Part shown: positions 16,001-22,641 of the stretch, piece after piece | Layout: every line of letters begins with the position of its first letter | How positions within the stretch are numbered: the first letter of the stretch is position 1 | Source: a virus | Length of the DNA stretch: 27,038 bases | Virus record (IMG/VR): IMGVR_UViG_3300025120_000444 | Span: 1 to 27,038 of that record | Reading direction: 5' to 3' (one strand) | Notes under the pieces: model-generated | Database searches by the model: none | Told to the model about the DNA's origin: nothing | The model's input: only the letters and a program-made list of their open reading frames with translations | Position numbers and translations under genes: made by a program

Positions 16001-17080
16001 TAAATGCAACTCCCCAGTTGAATCTATTGATATTGGTGTAGCTGCAATCGTTAATCCTGTAGTACCATCGTGTGTAAAAGTAATATCATTTCCTGCACCT
16101 AATGAAAGAACAGCAGAATCTGATAACAATTTTACATCATTACCTAATATAGCATCTTTAGCTACAGATAAACCACCATCTGTTTGTAGAGAACCGTCTA
16201 ATGTAGTTGTAGCATCTGTAGCATCATCTGTTTTTATAATACCACTAGATGTAATAGCACCTGAAGCAACAGTGCCTAAACCACTAACATTACCACTTGT
16301 ATCAAATGTATAGTTACCATCTGAAAATGTACCATCTATGGTTAAGTTACGAACTGTTCCTATATCTTTGTTAGCATCTACAACCATAGCTTTACTAGCA
16401 GCAACAGTACCTGCTGTAATACCATCTAGCATTTCTAATTCAGCTTCAGCTAACTCAGCACCTGAACCTAATGTTAAAGAACCACCTACTGTAAGATTAC
16501 CTGCTACAGCTAATGTAGAACTAGCTACTGTAGAATTAGGAGTTAAAGTAAGATGAGTTACATAACTTCCTGCACTTGCTATATCATTACCTAATGTTAG
16601 CGTACCACCATCAGCTATATTTAATTTCCATTCATCTCCTGCATCATCGCCTTCGTCAGCCATTAATGTAATAGCTAACCCTGCACCTTCAGTTGCAGCT
16701 ATCTTTAGTGAGTCTGTTGTAGTTTCATCATAACTAATTGCTACATTTGAATCTGAACCAAATATTAATTGTTCATCGTCAAGAATTAATACATCGTCAG
16801 AAAATTGGAATTTATTACCATCGTGCAACCATTTTATTTCACCGTCAGAAGCACTAGTATTAAAACTAATAGTTATATCAGAATCTGCACCACTTCCAAA
16901 AGTCAAAGAACTACCTAATAATGTAGTTATAGGACCGCCTTCATTAGGAGTACCATCGTGTGTATGTCCACTAGTTGCTTGAAAAGTTGCTAATAGTTGG
17001 TCAAATTCATCATTGCTATCTGCAGCTGATATTACATCACCATCTGTAAAAGATGACTGTCTTGTATATGTTGCTCCCAT
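13076..17080 (-). CDS. Tail fibre/spike protein with C-terminal peptidase S74 chaperone domain, 1334 aa
   Basis: The likely host-recognition fibre. The N-terminus holds an SGHTHDGT block (about 37-44) seen in phage fibre attachment regions. The body is Ser/Thr/Gly/Asp-rich beta-type sequence with many DG turns and fibre-type blocks such as ADTATALATARTIGG and LNLLDTAS. The C-terminal 156 residues form an intramolecular chaperone: SDERLKSDI gives Ser1179 and Lys1184, followed by HLGLIAQEAEKISPNIV and a final coiled coil (ALQEAMTRIETLETKVKALE). S74 domains trimerise the fibre and then cut themselves off just before the Ser. A Lys/Asp-rich insert lies within the domain. It starts immediately after the nozzle gene stop (TAAATG), with AGAAGG upstream. 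Confidence 0.92.
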   Translation of the reverse strand: MGATYTRQSSFTDGDVISAADSNDEFDQLLATFQATSGHTHDGTPNEGGPITTLLGSSLTFGSGADSDITISFNTSASDGEIKWLHDGNKFQFSDDVLILDDEQLIFGSDSNVAISYDETTTDSLKIAATEGAGLAITLMADEGDDAGDEWKLNIADGGTLTLGNDIASAGSYVTHLTLTPNSTVASSTLAVAGNLTVGGSLTLGSGAELAEAELEMLDGITAGTVAASKAMVVDANKDIGTVRNLTIDGTFSDGNYTFDTSGNVSGLGTVASGAITSSGIIKTDDATDATTTLDGSLQTDGGLSVAKDAILGNDVKLLSDSAVLSLGAGNDITFTHDGTTGLTIAATPISIDSTGELHLNSTIGDIKLQDGGVDQIAFDLDGTSGEVIMKPAVDSDDLVISQFDGTEVIRIEDNASLGLVGNKLSIANSSSDVVIKPLTDAKDIIFQQFDGTVVATVEDNGTFNVPTGKLAINSTAITSTAAELNLLDTASANSVVNSKAVIYGSSGELAGTLSTAAQSNITSVGTLTALTVDEVAVDGKVITMTGSSGDTFTTTVGTNGATSLVTVDTAGAAAHLQITADGTVDIDSAGVLTLDSGAAINIEPASGSAILLDGTISIDAGVVTGATSITSTAFVGDITGDVTGNADTATALATARTIGGTSFDGTGNIAVALASVGTAVTVADESSDTTCFPLFTTAATGDLPPKSGSNLTFNSSSGLLTATSLAGTVATATQNSITTATGLVSVGALDSGSITSNFGNIDNGASNVTSGGLVKLDVDSDADDVSGDSATGRLTMGAGEDLNLYHGGTNSYIVNDTGELVVHSAGGINFTTDTATFTSVNSTDPVVIIKNTTNDTSAGRLHFVKDKGAAGADGDDIGTIEFISDDSGQAQTSFAKIVAEVSESANTDEAGKLSLFVAESDGTNTALTAGLILEGEHATDGQVDVTIGAGAASTTTIAGVLDVGGREIILDADDDTSITADTDDQIDFKVGGTDRMSITSSILSFTGTGSSANIKAISTSSSGEASLQVTGETSGGTARTGIFKYDNSDVLRIATASAIGMNFETSDSARLKILSGGNTVTTQFFKGSNATDKFYNGTDPSSGNWHEFNSTVGNDQILAITAHATGTSQQGFVIRHVANTSNTSSGYISCANDVNGTKFVVKGNGDVQSATNSYGSTSDERLKSDIKDANSQWNDIKQFKFKNFKKYDTEDLVHLGLIAQEAEKISPNIVSDSKPSSLDIKHDASFGTLYTKDDSETQNNVLYTEDDQEVKDGDKKVGDIKTFAKKIGDVKEVKEKVKEVKYSILYMKAVKALQEAMTRIETLETKVKALEDA

Positions 17081-19054
17081 TTACCTTCTTGCTCCTAATT
17101 GATATTCTAATTGAAACCCTTTTAATGAATAAGGTGCTGTTGTTGCATTATCATTTATTCTTAATGCTACAGCAAAACCTGAACCTTCTACAGATTGTCG
17201 TATTAATGGCTGTGAAGGACCTCCGTAAGTACCTGTACCATATTTAGATGTTCCATAAATAGCTACAACATCAGATGAATCTAAAGCATATGCTGCAGGT
17301 TTTGCAGAATTTTTATCTTCATAGTCATATCTTACAAACATATCAGCATTAATAGCTGATTCAGGTTTATAATTTATAAGTACTCTTTGCATATGTTTTC
17401 TTATTCCGGGATCACCAAATGTTAAGTCAGGGCTTCTATATCTACCAGATATTAATTGCCCATCAAAGTCATTGCCCTTTTCTTGTCTATGTACATAGCC
17501 ATCAAACCCACCATGTAAAATTATGACATTACCTTCTTCTACAAAAGTATCTGTACAAGATGGTTTTATACCTCTTAACTCTGCAAACTCAAAGTTTTGA
17601 CCCTTCATAACACATATAAGACCTTTTGATGTAACAGCACCTTGACCGTCTTTAGTAAAAAATAATCTATATTGTGTTTTATTAGGTATAACTAAAGATT
17701 CAAATAGTCCTGAATCACGTAGATTTTCATCAAATACTGATTGTACATTTGAACTTATAGTTCCTAATTCAACGTCACCAATTCTAGCTGTACCTGCTAT
17801 AGTACGTAATCCATCAGGTCCTAAAAATATTAAGTCACCTGCAAATTCTTGTATGGTGTCTCCATTTGTACATCCAATGTTTCTTGTAACAGGAGTCATT
17901 GTAAAGTCAGCTTGTGAACTTCCTGACAATTTAAATATTCTATTTTCACAGAATATAAATAAATCATTACGGAAAACTTTTAATCCAACTACTGTATCAT
18001 CAACTCTTATACTACCACCACCTATAGCTACAGAAAAATTAGTTTCTTCAAAAGGTACAGAAAAAACTAGTTCTTGTGGTGTATTAGACATACCTGAATA
18101 AAACATATGTTCTTTAAAAGCTACTACATGTTTTGCACCTGTTACTGTAGGTGGAAATAAATCAGCTACTACAGCACCTATTGTATGGTCATCTGCAACT
18201 GAACCCTCTTGAGCTCTTGTTACCCCAGTAAAAGTAGTAGCAGTTTTACCTGTATAAGCAAATATTTCACTATTAATTAATACAGAACCACTAGAATTAA
18301 AATTTGTAGTTGCTTTAACTGTTAAAACTCCAGAACCTGTCATGCCTGTTCCAGAAGCTATATCAGCACCTAATTGGGTTACATTACCTGTTGCAGCATT
18401 TGGAGAAGAAACATCTGAAGCTACGATTGATGTATTAAATATAGTAGGGGCATTAGTTCCATCTACTACAATTAACTTATCAGTACCATCAAAATTGTAT
18501 CTTTCAAAATTATACTTACCAGCATTTGTTCTACCATTATCTTTTTCAGTCCAACTTTCTGATACTGCATCATCTACAGCATGTGCTGCGGCTGTTGTGC
18601 TTGATTCAGCTCTTGTTACACCTGAAAATGTAGTAGCTGTTATACCTGTATATGCAAATATTTCAGAGTTAATTTGTAAAGTACCACTAGAACTAAAACC
18701 AGTTGTACTGTCAACTATTATTTCTCCTGAACCTGTCATTGCAGTTGTTGAAAGTATTTTAGTACTTAATTCTGAGGAAGCAGAACTAAATATTTTTTCT
18801 CCTCTAGATGCTACTATTTTATTAGCAAAGGTTGCTGTCATTAAAACCTTTTCGCTACTAGAAGATGTTTGAGGTACTATATGATTTACGTATTTTCTAA
18901 AACCATTGATTCTTTTATAACCACCTTCAATATCAGGTTCAAAGTTTTGTAACTCTAAAGCCTGTCCCGGTTGCATAATAAATGTAGAACGACTTTTAAC
19001 TAAACCACCTTCACACACAAATGCTGAAGGAGTTGTTTGCGATTGATCAGGCAT
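17081..19054 (-). CDS. Tail nozzle-like / DNA stabilisation protein (T7 gp12 or P22 gp10 role), 657 aa
   Basis: Residues 24-51 (TFIMQPGQALELQNFEP, then GGYKRINGF) resemble the start of podovirus tail proteins that thread DNA through the tail: each strand of the nozzle begins by listing input data-like beta repeats. The remainder is beta-rich with propeller-like segments (HVVAFKEHMFYSG, DLIFLGPDGLRTIAG, GFDGYVHRQ). Two copies of a 63-residue domain at 104-166 and 236-298 (GFSSSGTLQINSEIFAYTG; NFNSSGSVLINSEIFAYTG) appear inserted. Assignment rests on layout, length and position between adaptor and fibre, not on a search. It is separated from the adaptor by a single base, so the two probably form consecutive rings under the portal. 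Confidence 0.75.
   Translation of the reverse strand: MPDQSQTTPSAFVCEGGLVKSRSTFIMQPGQALELQNFEPDIEGGYKRINGFRKYVNHIVPQTSSSSEKVLMTATFANKIVASRGEKIFSSASSELSTKILSTTAMTGSGEIIVDSTTGFSSSGTLQINSEIFAYTGITATTFSGVTRAESSTTAAAHAVDDAVSESWTEKDNGRTNAGKYNFERYNFDGTDKLIVVDGTNAPTIFNTSIVASDVSSPNAATGNVTQLGADIASGTGMTGSGVLTVKATTNFNSSGSVLINSEIFAYTGKTATTFTGVTRAQEGSVADDHTIGAVVADLFPPTVTGAKHVVAFKEHMFYSGMSNTPQELVFSVPFEETNFSVAIGGGSIRVDDTVVGLKVFRNDLFIFCENRIFKLSGSSQADFTMTPVTRNIGCTNGDTIQEFAGDLIFLGPDGLRTIAGTARIGDVELGTISSNVQSVFDENLRDSGLFESLVIPNKTQYRLFFTKDGQGAVTSKGLICVMKGQNFEFAELRGIKPSCTDTFVEEGNVIILHGGFDGYVHRQEKGNDFDGQLISGRYRSPDLTFGDPGIRKHMQRVLINYKPESAINADMFVRYDYEDKNSAKPAAYALDSSDVVAIYGTSKYGTGTYGGPSQPLIRQSVEGSGFAVALRINDNATTAPYSLKGFQLEYQLGARR
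18161..18745 (-). repeat. Duplicated 63-residue domain inside the nozzle-like gene
   Basis: Copy 1 covers 18557-18745 and copy 2 18161-18349. Shared marks are TGSG, SSG(T/S)L, INSEIFAYTG, TTF(S/T)GVTRA and AA(H)/DDH near the end. The DNA is also visibly similar. A third, more distant copy lies in the neighbouring adaptor gene at 19428-19625. Confidence 0.85.
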
Positions 19055-19055
19055 A

Positions 19056-19997
19056 TTAAGTTATCCTTAGTGGTGTATCTGCTCCTGTTAAATAACCTGA
19101 TCTAGGTATGTATGTAGACCTTATATAATCAAATCTATTTACTAGTAATGTTTGCATATTTTTTATACCTTGTTCAAATCTTTGCATGTTTAATTGATAC
19201 TGTGATGTTTCACCTCTATACTGATACACAAATGCTGTTGCACCATCTGCTATTATAGGTGCAAATCTGTCAGGTATAGATGTTGTATCACTATGTGCCG
19301 ACATATCAGTAGGAAATGTAAAATAGTCGTATTTAATTGTAAAAGATTTGTTTGGAAAAGAATGTAAAAGATAATTATTATCAGGAGTTCTGACTATAAA
19401 TTGAGGTATACCACCGTGATCAAATTGTGCTACTTGTACTCCACTATCGTGAGCAGATTCTGTTGTTCCATTTGCACCTCTAGTTGCTCCTGTAAAGGTC
19501 GTAGACGAGCCTATTTCTGTGTAGGTTATCTGTTCGTTACCTACAAATAATGTACCTGCACTAGCAAAGCCTGTAGTACTTGCAACAGTAATTGTAGTAA
19601 TTGAATCTGTATGTGATTGACTTAGTGTTGTGGTTTCTACTTCATCTTCTTGTGTAATATAAGAATTTACATAATCATTATAATTTAGTATCCTTAATCT
19701 TCCACCACTTGTACCTAAGTCACTATCTTTAACTAATCTAAATGTGTTATAATCTACAGTTTTAGCATCTGTAGGTATGCTATATTTAATAGTACCTGCT
19801 GTTAATGTTTGTGTTTTAGTTGAGTGATTAAAAGGGTACTGAAATTCTTTTTGATTTACATATCGAATAGCTTCATTAACTGCGTTCTGACACTGTACTT
19901 GAATACCTCTAGCAGACGAAAAATTAGCAGACGTTAATGCTACTTCATTTAATCGTGCAATTACTCTATTCGTGTGTGTGAGAAAACTTTCAGCCAT
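19056..19997 (-). CDS. Head-tail adaptor / tail tubular protein A-like, 313 aa
   Basis: The N-terminal helices (VIARLNEVALTSANF, QCQNAVNEAIRYVNQKEF) followed by a strand segment (TIKYSIPTDAKTVDYNTF) and C-terminal helices (FAPIIADGATAFVYQYRGE, MQRFEQGIKNMQTLL) follow the layout of T7 gp11 / podovirus adaptor proteins that dock tail to portal. A 66-residue insert at about 125-190 (STTGFASAGTLFVGNEQITY... TTFTGATRG) is the same domain found twice in the next gene and makes the protein longer than T7 gp11. It has its own consensus promoter and a purine-rich AGGATAGGAT just before ATG 19997. The family call is by layout and context. Confidence 0.75.
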   Translation of the reverse strand: MAESFLTHTNRVIARLNEVALTSANFSSARGIQVQCQNAVNEAIRYVNQKEFQYPFNHSTKTQTLTAGTIKYSIPTDAKTVDYNTFRLVKDSDLGTSGGRLRILNYNDYVNSYITQEDEVETTTLSQSHTDSITTITVASTTGFASAGTLFVGNEQITYTEIGSSTTFTGATRGANGTTESAHDSGVQVAQFDHGGIPQFIVRTPDNNYLLHSFPNKSFTIKYDYFTFPTDMSAHSDTTSIPDRFAPIIADGATAFVYQYRGETSQYQLNMQRFEQGIKNMQTLLVNRFDYIRSTYIPRSGYLTGADTPLRIT

Positions 19998-20013
19998 ATC
20001 CTATCCTAAATGT

Positions 20014-20042
20014 ATTATAACAGCTTTATGTATAGCTGTCAA
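20014..20042 (-). promoter_or_regulatory. Consensus sigma-70 promoter for the tail genes
   Basis: On the minus strand a perfect TTGACA (plus-strand 20037-20042) and perfect TATAAT (20014-20019) are separated by exactly 17 bases. Initiation is expected near 20007, leaving a leader of about ten bases with the ribosome-binding site before ATG 19997. The spacer is almost wholly an inverted repeat: ACAGCT (20020-20025) and AGCTGT (20034-20039), with an 8-base centre. This could be a repressor or activator site, or allow a hairpin in the DNA. Confidence 0.85.
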
Positions 20043-20083
20043 GAAAAAAGTAAGTTAAGAGGGCAAGTTGCCCTGCCCCCTTA
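20041..20083 (-). terminator. Rho-independent terminator after the decoration gene
   Basis: In minus-strand RNA, UAAGGGGGC pairs with GCCCUCUUA (plus 20075-20083 with 20056-20064) as nine pairs including one G-U wobble, around a ten-base loop. After it comes ACUUACUUUUUUCUUG, a U-rich run from about 20041-20049. On the plus strand the wobble would be an A-C mismatch, so the stem favours minus-strand transcripts. A nested AGGGC/GCCCU stem is a competing fold. It sits after capsid and decoration genes, where T7 also has its late terminator. Confidence 0.75.
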
Positions 20084-20095
20084 GTTATAGTTGAG

Positions 20096-20608
20096 TTACG
20101 CTAATGTATCTCTGTCTACTTCATTTGCTCCGAAATCCGTAGCACTTTGACTTGTGCAGTCTACAAGGATAGCAAACATTCTTAATGAGCCTCCTGTAGT
20201 TGTACCTGTCATTGCTTGAACTTCGAGGTCAATAGTATCCGTTGCTCCAACCATTACTGGTCCACCTTCGGCAGACGCAGCAAAGTCACCAACTGATGCA
20301 CCATCAAAGTCAAAACCATCAACAAAGTTGTCGAGGTCTCCACCTGTAATACCGAAATCAAAATCAGTATTAGATGATGTACCTGCGTGTGCTGTTAGAA
20401 CTTCCAAACCTGCATGTAGTATTAAGTGATTTGCAGGAATAGTTAATCCCGGAATAACATCGTTAGCTGCAAGAGCAGTACCTTTATCGGTAGTTGCTTC
20501 AGCAAAGTCTAACACACCTTCAATCATAAAAGGTTGACCCGGTAGACCTGCTTTACCAGCTCTGCCGTAAGCGTTAACTGTAGAAGTTGTTTGTGCTCCT
20601 AATGCCAT
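20096..20608 (-). CDS. Putative capsid decoration / minor head protein, 170 aa
   Basis: A beta-rich, Gly/Ala/Asp-rich protein right after the capsid gene. It begins MALGAQTTSTVNAYGRAGKAG and contains LTIPANHLILHAGLEVLTAH, DFDFGITGGDLDNFVDGFDF and a final DTIDLEVQAMTGTTTGG block, a jelly-roll-like pattern seen in small proteins next to capsid genes in marine podophages. No enzyme motif or membrane segment is present. A decoration or head-fibre function is inferred from location, size and composition. GGGAGA lies before ATG 20608, and the gene is 13 bases from the capsid stop, so the two are probably made from one transcript that ends at the terminator downstream. Confidence 0.68.
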   Translation of the reverse strand: MALGAQTTSTVNAYGRAGKAGLPGQPFMIEGVLDFAEATTDKGTALAANDVIPGLTIPANHLILHAGLEVLTAHAGTSSNTDFDFGITGGDLDNFVDGFDFDGASVGDFAASAEGGPVMVGATDTIDLEVQAMTGTTTGGSLRMFAILVDCTSQSATDFGANEVDRDTLA

Positions 20609-20621
20609 AATCTAATCTCCC

Positions 20622-21725
20622 TTACGCTAAACAATACGCAGCAGTCACGATAGCTTCAGGTCGAAGTATCTTTCTGCCATACAAATGCATACCACGAACA
20701 ATATCAGCGAAACTGTCAGGGTCTCTGTAAGTTTCTGTCTTATTAATTTGTTCAGCAGTAGCTATAGCTGAAGAATGACCTGCTACAATAATACCAAAGT
20801 TTGAAGCATTCTGACCACCTGTTGTCGCAGGACCTGTGCCTAGTGACGGAAGGTTGTTAGATGTATATACTTTAAAACCATGTAAATTACTTAAAACAAG
20901 ACCATTTTTCAAACCACCTGCATCTCCACCAAAGTCTGAGTTTAGAAGTCTTGAGTCTTCATCTTTTAACATTTCGATAAAAACTGGATCAAGAACTAAC
21001 CACCTACTTGATGTGTCAACATTTTGTTGGTCTAATAGTCTAGACATACGTGCTATAACTTGTAATGGAAATGCATTACCAGTTGTTCCACTTTTAGCAG
21101 CAGTTGCTCCACCTGCTCTTGGCTCAAGTCCAATAGCTTGGTTTGCAGTACCTGCAGTACCATTACTCTGTGTAAAATCAGAGGAATCAAGTGACATTGA
21201 AGTCAATAATTCTGCTCCAACTAAGTTAGAACCACTAGAAGCTGTAGATACAGCCTTAGCACCATTTACTGTTGTGTTAACAGCACTCGCAGCACTGTGA
21301 AGTGATGCTTGTTTAAAACCTGATAAGTAACCAAGAACATCTTGGTCAAATTGATCAGATAGCCTATAAGCAGCTCTATCACTAGCTAACTGTTGAAAGT
21401 TAACATGTGAATGTGCTTCTTCAATATCGTCAACCTTAAATGCAAAGTAATTAGCTTTGTCAATTGTTAGGCTGAACTCTTCATCGTCAAGGTCTTGAGG
21501 TGTAATTGCTGTACCTCTTGTATAAGCCTTAACTGTAATTTCAGGTTCTTTAATAACCTTAACGGAATCACCCATGTTAGCAATTTCGCCAAAGTAATCA
21601 GAATTAGTGATTGCTTCAACGACTGATGACTTGCGAAATGCAAGTTGCACCTGTTTGCTGTAAATAACTGGGCTAAAATTTCCATTAGGAAGGTTACCAT
21701 AACCTGTCGCAGTAGAAAATGCCAT
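20622..21725 (-). CDS. Major capsid protein, HK97 fold, 367 aa
   Basis: The shell protein. Blocks comparable with T7 gp10 are VKVIKEPEITVKAYTRGT (N-arm and strand), LTIDKANYFAFKVDDIEEAH, LASDRAAYRLSDQFDQDVLG, RWLVLDPVFIEMLKD with a following LHGFKVYTSNNL, and the C-terminal YGRKILRPEAIVTAAY, where T7 has LRPEA. An upstream in-frame ATG at 21773 would add 16 residues (with CILC), but AGGAGATATAAAATG gives a clear ribosome-binding site for ATG 21725, whose product begins MAFSTATGYGNLPNG. The scaffold gene lies upstream, separated by an oxygenase gene, and a long 229-base leader precedes it, as expected for the most abundant virion protein. Confidence 0.88.
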   Translation of the reverse strand: MAFSTATGYGNLPNGNFSPVIYSKQVQLAFRKSSVVEAITNSDYFGEIANMGDSVKVIKEPEITVKAYTRGTAITPQDLDDEEFSLTIDKANYFAFKVDDIEEAHSHVNFQQLASDRAAYRLSDQFDQDVLGYLSGFKQASLHSAASAVNTTVNGAKAVSTASSGSNLVGAELLTSMSLDSSDFTQSNGTAGTANQAIGLEPRAGGATAAKSGTTGNAFPLQVIARMSRLLDQQNVDTSSRWLVLDPVFIEMLKDEDSRLLNSDFGGDAGGLKNGLVLSNLHGFKVYTSNNLPSLGTGPATTGGQNASNFGIIVAGHSSAIATAEQINKTETYRDPDSFADIVRGMHLYGRKILRPEAIVTAAYCLA

Positions 21726-21807
21726 TTTATATCTCCTATATTTTAAGCATAGTATACAGATGCGAACATACAAATGTAATAACAGGGCTGACTTACGTTA
21801 GGTGCAA

Positions 21808-21824
21808 ATTGTACAGATTGTACA
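21808..21824. repeat. Direct repeat ATTGTACA, 9-bp period
   Basis: Two copies of ATTGTACA (21808-21815 and 21817-21824) stand nine bases apart, each holding the palindrome TGTACA. They lie in the untranslated leader of the capsid gene. A protein-binding site is possible; nothing else supports it. Confidence 0.5.
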
Positions 21825-21887
21825 TTACTGTAGTCTTTGGGCTAAGTTTATCAGGTACTCTTTAAAACTTTTTGTTGTTTGCGAAAT

Positions 21888-21928
21888 TATAAGTATAGGT
21901 ATTCACATATTTGTGGGCTATACTTATA
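21888..21928 (-). promoter_or_regulatory. Perfect 11-bp inverted repeat in the capsid leader
   Basis: TATAAGTATAG (21888-21898) is followed after 19 bases by its exact reverse complement CTATACTTATA (21918-21928). The centre holds a further CACA/TGTG pair. In a transcript it would fold into an AT-rich hairpin about 165 bases before ATG 21725. It could be a terminator-less stabilising stem, an operator, or a processing site; no T run follows on either strand. Confidence 0.65.
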
Positions 21929-21940
21929 TTATATATTATA

Positions 21941-21968
21941 GTTATACTCATAAATTACTGTTTGTCAA
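21941..21968 (-). promoter_or_regulatory. Possible sigma-70 promoter for the capsid gene
   Basis: On the minus strand TTGACA (plus 21963-21968, inside the end of the oxygenase gene) is followed after 16 bases by TATAAC (21941-21946) and directly by TATAAT (21935-21940). The -35 is perfect; the first -10 matches five of six at a slightly short spacing. It would add transcripts of capsid and decoration that end at the terminator near 20050. In AT-rich DNA TATAAT-like words are common, so support is moderate. Confidence 0.5.
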
Positions 21969-22632
21969 CAGTTTCTTTTGGAACTTCAACAAAAGTAAAG
22001 TTTACACTAAAGGAACGTCTTTCTCCTTTAGTCTTAAATGGATAAACACAATGAAATAATTCTGCAGGAAATATATAAAAATCTCCTACTTTTGGTTTAA
22101 CCATAAAATTTGTTTGGTTGTATCCTGAAGATGTACCATGAGCAAATTGTATATGCCCATTTGCAGGATGATGGTCTTTATAATCTTCTTCCCACTCTTT
22201 CTCTATACCTTTAGGTAACTTTAGATAACCTACACAGGACATTCTAGCACCTGTGTGAATGTGTAAGGGGTTGTATTCATTCTCAAATTGCCTTACAAAC
22301 CATCCTGAAGCTATTTGTATTCCATGATTAAAGTTTTCAATATCTAGTTTAGTTTCTCCAAAAGAATGTCTGTATTCAACATAGTTATGAAATCTACCTA
22401 TAAAATGTGCAAACTCATTATGCCATAGTTGTTCTATTTCTTTAGTAAACTTTAATTCTTGTTTTACTTTACCTACAAGTTTATCAGACCAATCTTCTAA
22501 ATCAGGGTTCATTAACTCATTCATCTTTCGTAAGAAAGCAGGAGTCATTTTTTTATAACCCATTACAGGACCAAAAGGTGCTATGTATTCCTCATCTTTT
22601 TTAGGAGTATATATTTTACTTTGATGTGCCAT
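21955..22632 (-). CDS. 2-oxoglutarate/Fe(II)-dependent oxygenase, 225 aa
   Basis: A probable dioxygenase that uses 2-oxoglutarate, iron and oxygen to hydroxylate a substrate. The double-stranded beta-helix motifs are NPLHIHTGARMSCVGYLKLP (His124/His126, with the strand after it), GDFYIFPAELFHCVYPF (His194, distal iron ligand) and ERRSFSVNF (Arg205 or Arg206, 2-oxoglutarate carboxylate). The H-x-H form and the FP-x-x-x-x-H block resemble the phage and bacterial 2OG-FeII_Oxy_5 group. The substrate is unknown. Its start is nine bases after the scaffold stop (GGAGCAGAGC before ATG), and it sits between scaffold and capsid, suggesting co-expression with head assembly. Confidence 0.85.
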   Translation of the reverse strand: MAHQSKIYTPKKDEEYIAPFGPVMGYKKMTPAFLRKMNELMNPDLEDWSDKLVGKVKQELKFTKEIEQLWHNEFAHFIGRFHNYVEYRHSFGETKLDIENFNHGIQIASGWFVRQFENEYNPLHIHTGARMSCVGYLKLPKGIEKEWEEDYKDHHPANGHIQFAHGTSSGYNQTNFMVKPKVGDFYIFPAELFHCVYPFKTKGERRSFSVNFTFVEVPKETVDKQ

Positions 22633-22641
22633 GCTCTGCTC

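Noticed and set aside
18342-18872. A 176-codon plus-strand frame antisense to the nozzle-like gene
   Set aside because: Its composition mirrors the opposite gene; no motif, no neighbours on its strand.
20060-20074. AGGGCAA-G-TTGCCCT palindrome considered as an operator
   Set aside because: It lies inside the terminator stem and is better explained as part of, or competitor to, that fold.
20836-21300. A 154-codon plus-strand frame antisense to the capsid gene
   Set aside because: The capsid frame on the minus strand is well supported and this one has no recognisable domain.
21467-21700. A second minus-strand frame within the capsid gene, considered as a frameshift product
   Set aside because: No slippery site was evident and the peptide is a simple out-of-frame reading of capsid codons.
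21725-21773. Upstream ATG at 21773 for the capsid gene
   Set aside because: AGGAG stands just before ATG 21725, and the added residues (MYVRICILC...) do not resemble a capsid N-arm.
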